Positions 1 through 10,000 of a DNA stretch of 20,613 bases are shown in pieces. The translations under genes and the position numbers were made by a program. Under the pieces are notes generated by a model that had not been told where the DNA came from, searched no databases, and saw only the letters and a program-made list of their open reading frames with translations. Source of the stretch: an uncultured Fretibacterium sp. (GTDB lineage: Bacteria; Synergistota; Synergistia; Synergistales; Aminobacteriaceae); the NCBI GenBank assembly GCA_937892105.1, contig CALAUZ010000101.1:1-20613 (forward strand), written 5' to 3'. Every line of letters starts with the position of its first letter. Position 1 is the stretch's first letter.

Positions 1-430
1 CATCATGACTGACCGCATAACACAGAATAAAGCTCCAGAAGACTTAAAGGTATGGTCGTGTGCATTGTCGAGGGTTAAGGTATTCGGGCCTGGAAACATC
101 TTTGCCGTCTCAATGGTCTACGCTGAAGACTTCAAGAATGCAGGTGCAGACCTTACGGGGACAGAGGGCCTGTCGCAGATGTTCATGGGTATACGCGGAA
201 TAAGGTTTATCGCCGTTGCAACGGAATACCCTGACGGAACTGTACGTTTAAGCATACGTTCCCGCGAGGGAAGTCCGTTTGGAGCAGGCGAGTTTGCAAG
301 AATGTTCGGAGGAGGAGGACATGAGAGGGCAGCAGGCTGTACGTTCTCTTTCCCTGCCTCTGACGTTATGAGGGAACTTGAGACAGCCATACTCAGGAAA
401 TATCATGAATGCTGTAGTAATCATCAATAA
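1..430 (+). CDS. nrnA: DHH/DHHA1 family phosphoesterase, NrnA-like, C-terminal part only
   Basis: The gene is cut by the window start; the frame is open through base 2, so the ATG at 5 is probably internal. What remains is about 141 residues, matching the C-terminal DHHA1 domain of oligoribonuclease/pAp-phosphatase (NrnA) proteins. The diagnostic glycine-rich motif GGGGHERAAG lies near the end, preceded by a core with the MGIRGIRFIAVATEYPDG strand. In the family, NrnA degrades nanoRNAs of 2-5 nt and dephosphorylates pAp in the cytoplasm; the DHH catalytic half would lie upstream of the window. The downstream order truB then ribF matches the common rbfA-nrnA-truB-ribF arrangement, which is the main reason to prefer NrnA over a RecJ-like or other DHH protein. 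The 3' end overlaps truB by 26 bases, suggesting one message and translational coupling. The family call is firm; the exact subfamily is inferred from context. Confidence 0.85.
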   Translation, partial: IMTDRITQNKAPEDLKVWSCALSRVKVFGPGNIFAVSMVYAEDFKNAGADLTGTEGLSQMFMGIRGIRFIAVATEYPDGTVRLSIRSREGSPFGAGEFARMFGGGGHERAAGCTFSFPASDVMRELETAILRKYHECCSNHQ

Positions 431-1295
431 ACCTGAAGACTTCAGAAGCACAAAATGTGTTTCCATTGTCCGCAAAAAACTGGGCGGCATAAAGACCGGC
501 CATGCTGGAACACTGGACTCTACTGCGTCAGGTCTCCTCGTAATTCTCACAGGGAGTGCGGTGCGTTTCTGCGAATATATTATGTCGCTGCCCAAAGTAT
601 ACAGAACGGTCATACAGTTCGGTGCGGAAACAAACACTTACGATTATTCGGGAGAAGTATTATCCAGTCCAGGCTATGATGGATTTGACGGGGGGATTTT
701 GGAGAATGCCCTGCTGAGGTTCTCAGGGTACCGCCTTCAGACCCCTCCCGCTGTGTCCGCCGTGAAAATTGATGGTCAGCCGGCATACAAACTCGCACGT
801 TCAGGAGTTGATGTTGCGATGAAGGAACGCCCCGTGTTTTTCCGGCGAATTAAAGTTCTTTCACCGTACAATCCTGATGACGGAACAATATCGCTTGAAG
901 TCTCATGCGGACGCGGAACATACATACGAAGCCTGGCTCATGACTTGGGGAAAACCGCCGGCTGCGGTGCATACGTTAAATCCCTAGTGCGGACATCTGT
1001 AGGACTGTTCACTCTTGACGGTGCAAATTCCCCAAATGATGACGAGTTCACACCGCTTCCATTGAGCGAGCTGGCACGCAGCTTCACGCGCATATACGTC
1101 TCACGTAAGGACGCAAAGAGCTTCACTAACGGCATGAGTATATTGTTGAGGCAGGCAGTGAGCGTCTCAAGGGGCATTGACGGCGAAAAGGGAAGCATAT
1201 TCGTTGAGGGCGATGATTTTTTGGGAGTAGGACAGTATGCGGGCTATGATTACGTTCGGCCTGTTGTTGTTGTCCCTAAAGACTTGCTATGTTAA
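405..1295 (+). CDS. truB: tRNA pseudouridine(55) synthase TruB
   Basis: TruB converts U55 in the T-arm of tRNA to pseudouridine. The 296-residue protein has a normal family length. Motif GHAGTLDSTASG holds the catalytic aspartate, Asp38; the usual proline after it is Ser here. The KVYRTVIQFGAETNTYDYSG stretch, the QTPPAVSAVKIDGQPAYKLAR stretch and GRGTYIRSLAHDLG are all as expected for the family. I place the start at ATG 405, not at the upstream TTG at 378, because AGGAAA at 395-400 is well spaced and the family N-terminus begins right at the NAVVIINKP strand. The usual GxTS of the first loop is replaced by DFRST, a mild divergence. The gene overlaps nrnA by 26 bases and ribF by 7 bases. Confidence 0.95.
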   Translation: MNAVVIINKPEDFRSTKCVSIVRKKLGGIKTGHAGTLDSTASGLLVILTGSAVRFCEYIMSLPKVYRTVIQFGAETNTYDYSGEVLSSPGYDGFDGGILENALLRFSGYRLQTPPAVSAVKIDGQPAYKLARSGVDVAMKERPVFFRRIKVLSPYNPDDGTISLEVSCGRGTYIRSLAHDLGKTAGCGAYVKSLVRTSVGLFTLDGANSPNDDEFTPLPLSELARSFTRIYVSRKDAKSFTNGMSILLRQAVSVSRGIDGEKGSIFVEGDDFLGVGQYAGYDYVRPVVVVPKDLLC

Positions 1296-2248
1296 TTACT
1301 ATAGGTTCGTTTGACGGTTTTCACAGAGGACACTCGGAACTGCTCGACATTTGCCGCAGGAATGCAGACGGCGATAATTGGGGAGTGGTTACGTTCTACC
1401 CTCACCCTTCGGAGTTTCTGGGCAGCATGAGGCACTCGCTTTTCACGCTTGAGGAGAGGGAACTTATACGGCGGGTTCTCGGAATACCTCACATGAACGT
1501 GCTGAAGTTCGATGAAGCAATGATGAACCTTACCCCCGAAGAGTTCTGGGCGTTATTGCGGGAGAGGTTTAATGTAGATGGCCTTGTTATGGGCAGTGAT
1601 TTTCATTTCGGCAGGGGACGTTCGGGGAATGCGGAATGCCTGAAGTCTCTTGCGGAACATGATGGTTTGCGCAAAATCTTCATCGCTGACCTCCTCGACA
1701 AACCCATATACTCAAGCTCAAACGTAAGGGAATGTATCAGTGCCGGCAGCATGAACATTGCACTCGAAATTCTGGGCTACCCTTTTCTGATGATGAGCAG
1801 GGTAATTCACGGCAGCGAACGCGGAAGAACCATGAACTTCCCGACAGCTAACCTTGATATTCACGAAGGCCGCGTAATTCCTGCATGGGGAGTGTATTGT
1901 TGTGCTGTGCTTGCGAACAATGAGTGGCACTGCGGTGCAATGTCCATCGGCAATAACCCTACGTTCCATGATGTTAGGGGCACAAGGGCGGAAGTTCACA
2001 TACTCGGCTTCAGCGGGAATATATACGGTGATGAATTGCTTGTGCTTATGCTTGGAAGGGTAAGGGATATAATAACTTTCGCGGACAAAGAAGCTCTGAT
2101 ATCCCGAATAACGAAGGACACAGAGACTTGCAGGAAAATTTACGGGGAGGTGATGGGACAGGAAGATACGTTGAAATTTGTAAAGCGCATAGAAGAAGTA
2201 TACAGCTCACATAAAACATTTACACCTGAAATCATAAAGTTAATATAA
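1289..2248 (+). CDS. ribF: Bifunctional riboflavin kinase / FAD synthetase RibF
   Basis: RibF phosphorylates riboflavin to FMN and then adenylates FMN to FAD in the cytoplasm. The 319-residue length is typical. The N-terminal nucleotidyltransferase domain (about 1-165) starts directly with GSFDGFHRGH, where His12 and His15 form the adenylyl-transfer motif; VMGSDFHFGRGRSG and YSSSNVRECISAG follow. The riboflavin kinase domain (about 168-295) has RGRTMNFPTANL, the ATP/Mg-binding signature, and GNNPTFHD. The protein lacks the roughly 15 residues that often precede the first strand. The ATG at 1289 lies inside the end of truB (ATGTTAA arrangement), so reinitiation or coupling with truB is likely; there is no convincing ribosome binding site. 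Confidence 0.95.
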   Translation: MLITIGSFDGFHRGHSELLDICRRNADGDNWGVVTFYPHPSEFLGSMRHSLFTLEERELIRRVLGIPHMNVLKFDEAMMNLTPEEFWALLRERFNVDGLVMGSDFHFGRGRSGNAECLKSLAEHDGLRKIFIADLLDKPIYSSSNVRECISAGSMNIALEILGYPFLMMSRVIHGSERGRTMNFPTANLDIHEGRVIPAWGVYCCAVLANNEWHCGAMSIGNNPTFHDVRGTRAEVHILGFSGNIYGDELLVLMLGRVRDIITFADKEALISRITKDTETCRKIYGEVMGQEDTLKFVKRIEEVYSSHKTFTPEIIKLI

Positions 2249-2265
2249 GAAGAAGAATAAAATAC

Positions 2266-3036
2266 ATGCTGATAGATTCACATTGTCATATAAATTCTAA
2301 AGAGCTTCGGCCAGATACACGGGCAGTAATTACCCGTGCTATGGACGCTGGAGTGCGCAAAATGGTTATAGTCGGCTGTGATTACGAGGACTCCTGCGAG
2401 GCTGCGGCAATGGCAGAGGACTTCGCACAGTTAGGACTTTACGCTTCAATAGGCATTCACCCGCACGAGGCATCACGATACGATGATATTCCCTCCGAGT
2501 TCAGCAGGATAGTACAGGGAAAGAGGGTTGTTGCTGTAGGAGAGACGGGGCTGGACTATCATTACAACTATTCTCCCAGAGACGTGCAGAAGAAAATGTT
2601 TGGCTTGCACCTGAAGTTTGCTGAAGAAACCAACATGCCTGTAATCCTTCACATACGGGAAGCAATGAATGACGCGATGGAAATTCTGACGGTACACAGG
2701 GGCTTGAAGCTGCTGTTCCACTGCTACAGCGGAGGCTTGGAGTACCTTAACGAGGTTGTCGGCATGGGGGGAATGTGTGCTTTCGGCGGGGCTGTAACAT
2801 GGGATACTAAGGCTTCGGAGGAGCTTCGCGAAGTCGTGAGGAGGATACCTGCTGAGAACATACTGTGTGAGACAGATGCGCCTTACATGACACCGGCACC
2901 GTTACGGGGAAAGCGCAATGAACCCGCATACGTCAGCTACGTTTACAGCACGATAGCCCGCGAAAGAGGTATCAGCGTTCAAGAACTGGAGAGCATTGTT
3001 GAGAGCAACGCAAAACGCTTTTTCGGGTGGGAGTAG
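2266..3036 (+). CDS. tatD: TatD family metal-dependent hydrolase (3'-5' nuclease)
   Basis: This 256-residue TIM-barrel amidohydrolase-fold protein carries the full TatD metal set: His6 and His8 in SHCH, Glu93 in AVGETGLDYHY, His129 in VILHIREA, His152 in LLFHCYSGG and Asp204 in CETDAPYMTP. The C-terminal LRGKRNEPAYV segment is also characteristic. TatD proteins are divalent-metal-dependent DNases; the paralogues YcfH and YjjV cannot be told apart from sequence alone, so the symbol means the family. The gene sits 17 bases after ribF and 6 bases before tgt, in the same run. Upstream there is only a purine-rich AAGAAGAAG stretch, so the ribosome binding site is weak. Confidence 0.92.
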   Translation: MLIDSHCHINSKELRPDTRAVITRAMDAGVRKMVIVGCDYEDSCEAAAMAEDFAQLGLYASIGIHPHEASRYDDIPSEFSRIVQGKRVVAVGETGLDYHYNYSPRDVQKKMFGLHLKFAEETNMPVILHIREAMNDAMEILTVHRGLKLLFHCYSGGLEYLNEVVGMGGMCAFGGAVTWDTKASEELREVVRRIPAENILCETDAPYMTPAPLRGKRNEPAYVSYVYSTIARERGISVQELESIVESNAKRFFGWE

Positions 3037-5134
<2,098 letters not shown>

Positions 5135-5139
5135 GCAGT

Positions 5140-5156
5140 AAAACTATTGCAGTTTT
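5140..5156 (+). repeat. Small inverted repeat after the Sua5-type gene
   Basis: AAAACT (5140-5145) and AGTTTT (5151-5156) can form a 6 bp A/T-rich stem with loop ATTGC, five bases after the stop codon. A CTCT run, not a T-run, follows, so it would be at best a weak terminator. It overlaps the -35 of the promoter proposed for the next gene. Confidence 0.3.
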
Positions 5157-5177
5157 CTCTGACTGTGCATATATAAT
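5147..5177 (+). promoter_or_regulatory. Putative sigma-70 promoter of the 5217 gene
   Basis: TTGCAG at 5147-5152 lies 17 bases before TATATA at 5170-5175; TATAAT at 5172-5177 overlaps it with 19-base spacing. AAGGAG at 5198-5203 is the ribosome binding site candidate for ATG 5217, at a rather long 13-base spacing. The promoter would separate this gene from the housekeeping run upstream. Confidence 0.5.
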
Positions 5178-5216
5178 AGTATCCGATATATACAAAGAAG
5201 GAGTGAATGTGGAAAA

Positions 5217-7037
5217 ATGAGCTGGATAATTCTGGCACTATCACTCGGAGCGTCAATAACATCAATCATACACGGGGTATTTATGCTGTTTGGCTCACTG
5301 CATGTAAGCGGTGGAGCGATGTTTGGTATTCCGTCAACAATGCTGTCAAGTCTTCCCGTGATATCGGGAATAATCGCCATGATAGGAGGAATAATAGCCT
5401 TCAACCAGAGCAAATGGGGTGCATTGTTCCTGTTTATATCACTGGGATTATGTGTGCCGACGCGTGATACGTGGCTTTACGGAGGGTTGTATTTCTTTGC
5501 GGGATTATTCTGTTTCTTCCTGAAGTCTAAGAAGACGGAACAAGAGCTTCTTTATGGCGATTATGGGGATTATGACGAGGAAGGAAGCTATCCTGATGAC
5601 GCAGATTTCTACTATGATCAGGCTTCTGTGCCGCCGGATAACAGCGATGATATACCCGTAAGACCTGTGAATATACCGCAAAGCCCTGTTGATGCAGATA
5701 TTACGGTCAACGACGCTCTACAGATAAACAATGAACCGCCGCGCTTAAGGCGTAGAATGTCGAAGTCATGCCCCGAATGCGGTGCTATAGTATCGCGTGA
5801 AAACAGGTTCTGCCCAACATGCGGAGCGAAACTGTCAGTTATGCCGGAAGAAGCGGAACTTAACCTTACGTCAGACGATGATATTGACATTCAGAGCGTC
5901 AACGAACAGTTATTGATGCCGGCAGGAAGCATTGAGGAAGATGAATTGCAGGCCGGAATACAGGGTGCAGATATTCCAGTGCAGGCGATAAATATTAATT
6001 CTAGTGATGGTGATGATATGAGTACTACGCAGACTGTACCGAACTACAGGGTGCTTGTGAAGCCCAAGAGGAACGAGCAGGAATACGGTGATACTATGAG
6101 GAGTGCGCCGCGTTCCCGCGCAAAGAATAATATTCCAGTTGACGATGAAGCAGCTTCATCATACCAGGAGTTCTCGAAGTATACTCGCCGTGCAAAGAAA
6201 CGGGGCCGTTCTGCAGGCCGAAAAGTCCTGAGCATGTTGCTACTGGTTGCGGCGGTAGGAGGGGCATTGTACTTCCTTCTGGGACTAAGAAAACTTCCGC
6301 CCGGAGAACTTCCTCCTATTCCAGGAACGGAACCTGTAAAGACGAACGATACAATTTCTGTGAGCAATGCGCTGCCGCCAGTGAAGAATACAGATGTTGT
6401 TGCCGAACCTGTAGACCTTGTAGTTGCGGAAAACGTACTGCCCAACTTCACGCCTGAACGCACGCCAAAGAGCGGGATAATCACGGGAAGCAGTGTGAAT
6501 GTACGAGCGGATCACACGACCAGTTCATCAAGAGTAACGCGCCTGAAGGTGAACAGCAAGGTTGATATTATCGGTACGTTCAACGTAACATCGGGGCAAT
6601 ATGCGGGAATATGGTACAACATCAGGACGGGCGGTAATGAAGGGTGGGTATACGGGAAGTACGTACAGCCTGTAGGTTCAGGGCTTCCGTCGGGGTACTC
6701 GAATGCGTTGCTGAAGACGTTTGGGAGCAGCAAGAGCCAGCTGGTTGAGGCATTGGGAAATCCAACGAGGAGTACGAGTTCGAGCGCGGAATGGCCTGGT
6801 TTGACAGCGACGCTGAAGGGTGAGGACATCACGAAGATACGCCTGACCAGTCCGAACAGGGAGTTGCAGAACGGTCTGAAAACTGGAATGAGCCAGACGG
6901 CATTGCTTCAGATTATGGGATATCCCTCGAACCAGAACGGTAGGACGATGAACTATAACGAGAGTGGCAAGACCGGATTAGCGATACAGCTTGACAAGAA
7001 CAACTCAATCTCAAGCATAACGGTGAACGAGATATAG
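5217..7037 (+). CDS. Membrane protein: four N-terminal helices, zinc ribbon, fifth helix, SH3b domain, OmlA-like C-terminal pair
   Basis: I do not recognise this 606-residue protein as a named family. Four hydrophobic helices fill residues 4-103. An acidic linker leads to a zinc ribbon with Cys185, Cys188, Cys199 and Cys202. A second acidic, low-complexity linker ends in a very basic patch (about 322-336) just before a fifth helix (337-357). By the positive-inside rule the zinc ribbon is cytoplasmic and the rest is outside the membrane. Residues 418-487 read as a bacterial SH3 domain (SGIITGSSVNVRADH to EGWVYGKYVQPV), usually a cell-wall or peptide binder. The last 110 residues hold two units, each with a short helix ending in a GNP or GYP turn (SQLVEALGNPT; MSQTALLQIMGYPS) followed by strands. 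This resembles a duplicated SmpA/OmlA (BLIP-like) fold. A sensor or scaffold linking envelope and cytoplasm is one guess; no catalytic motif is visible. The ATG at 5207 in another frame gives only 86 residues and is not preferred. Confidence 0.85.
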   Translation: MSWIILALSLGASITSIIHGVFMLFGSLHVSGGAMFGIPSTMLSSLPVISGIIAMIGGIIAFNQSKWGALFLFISLGLCVPTRDTWLYGGLYFFAGLFCFFLKSKKTEQELLYGDYGDYDEEGSYPDDADFYYDQASVPPDNSDDIPVRPVNIPQSPVDADITVNDALQINNEPPRLRRRMSKSCPECGAIVSRENRFCPTCGAKLSVMPEEAELNLTSDDDIDIQSVNEQLLMPAGSIEEDELQAGIQGADIPVQAININSSDGDDMSTTQTVPNYRVLVKPKRNEQEYGDTMRSAPRSRAKNNIPVDDEAASSYQEFSKYTRRAKKRGRSAGRKVLSMLLLVAAVGGALYFLLGLRKLPPGELPPIPGTEPVKTNDTISVSNALPPVKNTDVVAEPVDLVVAENVLPNFTPERTPKSGIITGSSVNVRADHTTSSSRVTRLKVNSKVDIIGTFNVTSGQYAGIWYNIRTGGNEGWVYGKYVQPVGSGLPSGYSNALLKTFGSSKSQLVEALGNPTRSTSSSAEWPGLTATLKGEDITKIRLTSPNRELQNGLKTGMSQTALLQIMGYPSNQNGRTMNYNESGKTGLAIQLDKNNSISSITVNEI

Positions 7038-7057
7038 AAATCTTAGTGAAAGAAAAG

Positions 7058-7088
7058 CCCCCTGTTTTTTGGACAGGGGGTTATTTTT
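7058..7088. terminator. Two-way intrinsic terminator between converging genes
   Basis: CCCCCTGT (7058-7065) pairs perfectly with ACAGGGGG (7073-7080), loop TTTTTGG. A T-rich TTATTTTT follows on the plus strand (7081-7088), and AAAA precedes the stem at 7053-7056, giving a short T-run on the minus strand. It stops the 5217-7037 gene, and on the other strand lies just past the stop of the subtilase gene. Confidence 0.9.
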
Positions 7089-7099
7089 GTGGTTTTATG

Positions 7100-10000
7100 T
7101 CACTCGGAGATGATGTAAAGTTCCTCAGACACAAGCTCGATATCTTCATGCCATGCCTTGACATTGACCTTGAAGTCATCATGTACCATCTCTGCCGGAA
7201 GTGTGAACACTCCATCGCCAGACACCGTAACACCTTCAACAGCCTTGTCGTCAACGTATACGGTAATGCTTGATACATTCACGCCCCAGTCGCCAATGAT
7301 AAATGTTACAGGCTCATTTGCCTTCACCTTAACCATGTCGCTGTCCCTGCCTTCATAGGCTTCAAGAATATCATCGCTCAAGACATACACTGCTACAGGA
7401 AGAATAAACTGGCCCGTAACTGTTCCTGTAAGCCCTGAAAGCATTTGCACCGTTATAACAGGAAGCGTGGTATTAACGGCTGTTGTCTGATATGACGACT
7501 TGCCTGTCATGGCCGTCCTGCTGTTAGTGAATAAACTGCGCAATGATGTGGCTTCCGTAATCCTCACTGTGTAGGATTTAGTTACGGCAGCGTTATTCTT
7601 GTCAGTTGCCTTGAGAGTAAATGTATACGTCCCTTTCTTGGTTGGTGTGCCTGAAAGTGTGGCCTTAGCTCCTGAATATTTCAGCTTCAAGCCTGCGGGA
7701 AGTGTACCAGATAACTTTGTCCACTTATATGGTGCTGTTCCACCACTCACTGTAACGCTACGGGTATATGAACTTCCCACTGTGCCGTTAGCGAATGTAC
7801 CTGAGATTGCAGGTTTCGTTATCGTTATGGAGAATGTCCTTGACGCACTTCCGCCAAAGTTCGAGGCTTTTGCTACAAACGAGTATGTGCCTGCCTTTGT
7901 CGGTGTACCAGTTATCTTTCCCGTATTCGCTAACCTTAATCCAGGAGGAAGAGAACCGCTAGTTTTCGTCCATGTGATAGGCTTCGTACCTGATGCACTC
8001 AAGGTTACAGAGTACGACCGCTTCAACGCTCCGCTGGAAAGTTTTGCGCCCTTTGTGATTGTTGGTTTCACAGCATTTATCTTCAGCTTGAATGTCTTGA
8101 CGCTGTACCCCGCGAGATTTTTAGCCTTTATCTTAATGGTGAAATTTCCTGCCTCTGTTGGAGTGCCTGAAATTTTACCTGACGATGAAAGCGTAAGTCC
8201 TTTGGGCAGCTTCCCGCTGTTAATGCTGTATGTTATGGTGGCAGTTCCTTGTGCCGCAAGCTGTACACTATATGCTTTTCCTGCCGTTCCTGTTTTCAGG
8301 CCCGACGTAGTTATTGTTGGCTTCACAGGATTGTTCACCTTCAGCAACAATGTCTTTGTGCCTGACCCATCAATATTATTGACAGTTACCTTGATGCTGA
8401 ATGTGCCTGCCTCTGTTGGAGTGCCTGAAATCTTCCCAGATGATGAAAGTGTGAGGCCTTTGGGCAGCTTCCCGCTAGAGAGGCTCCATGTCATTGGCTT
8501 AACCCCTGAAGCCGTGAGCTGGGCAGTGTATAACTTACCTTTCATTCCTGCCGTAAGCGATGATGTCGCTACCTTAGGGGCTGTACCTGTTCCTATCCTT
8601 AGTGTCAATGTCTTGGTCGCTGAGCCAGCACTGTTCTTTGCGTTTACCTCAATGTTGTAATTACCTGCTTTCGTAGGCGTTCCAGTAATATAACCATAGA
8701 TTGTTCCTCCGATATCTGAAGGAAGTCCTGTTATAGTCCAATCAATGGATGCTGTTCCAGATGATGAAAGCACGAAATTGTAAGGAATTTTTACAGTGCC
8801 ATTTGGAAGGCTCGTTGTGGTTATAGCTGGCTTAACCGGAGCATTGCGTACTGTGAGCTTGTACTCTTTTACCAGAAAACTGTTCGCTTCACCTACATCA
8901 ATCCTCACAGTAAACGTGTATGTTCCTGCTTTTGATGGCGTGCCTGTGATACATCCACCGTAATTACCGGCATTAACTGGCTGAAATAGCATACCTTCTG
9001 GTAGTGAACCACTGATAATATCAACTTTGTAACTGAGGATATTTGCTGTAAAGATGTAGTGTTCATAACTTTTCCCCTTTACAGCGTCAGGCAGTGTCTC
9101 AGTAAGGGCTTTCTTTTCAACTTCAACGACGTGGAAATCAAAGTATTTAGATACTGCCCCCTTACTGCTTTTTGCTGTAATCAGGATTGGTGAAGCCCCA
9201 TAATGCAAATCTGGATCTTTAGGCGTATATTTTCCGCTTATCGTGCCATCGTTTTTAAGCGTTATGCCATTAGGAAGGTTGCAGTTGTTCATAGTTTCAC
9301 GAGCGACACTCCACTGAATTGGTGACGACCCAGAGGCTTGAAGTTTTGTGCTGTAAGGGATACCCTCTATGCACAAGGGCAGCTCATCTGTCAGGATATT
9401 GATATCTGATGATGTGGCTGGATCATTAAGCACCATAACACAGTCTATGAGGCAATACCCTTCCTTGTTTTCTGCCTTGAAGGTTATTAGTCCAGAACCG
9501 GTGTGTTCCATGCCGTTTTTGCCGTCATTGTAATAATCAGAATTTGGGGCAGGTTTCTTTGGCGTTCCAGTTATTACTCCAGTTGACGAGTTCAACGTCA
9601 GCCCATCAGGCAGAGAAAATCGGATAAAGCCTGGTCTGCTAACTACACTCCAAGTTATCGGCCCCGTGCCTATAACCTCAAGTTTTTTGGTGAATGGCTT
9701 TCCCACCGTAGCAAAAAACCTGTAATCAGCATATTTTGACGGAGCTATCCCTGCAATCTTCAATGTTATTTTCTTCGTGGTGCTCCCTATTTTATTGGTC
9801 GCTTTAACGGTGAACGTCCAAGTGCCTGGCTTAGAGTATGCGCCGCTTATTCTTCCGCTGGAAGTCAACTTGAAGGCAGGTGGAAGGCTTCCGCTACTCA
9901 AGCTCCACGTTATAGGCTTCACTCCCTTAGCCGATAGCGTCCCATCGTACACAGACTGTATTGACCCGTCGGGAAGATCTCCAGTAAGTATTTCGGGCTT

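Noticed and set aside
378..404. TTG at 378 as the truB start
   Set aside because: It adds residues the family lacks and has no ribosome binding site, whereas ATG 405 is preceded by AGGAAA.
6044..6484. A 146-codon minus-strand frame
   Set aside because: It is antisense to the middle of the zinc-ribbon/SH3b protein, whose coding frame is well supported by domains.
7599..8660. A 353-codon open frame on the plus strand
   Set aside because: It lies wholly antisense to the He_PIG repeats of the subtilase; the repeated VPE-type peptides simply mirror the repeat codons, and there is no start context. The same holds for 9777-10076.
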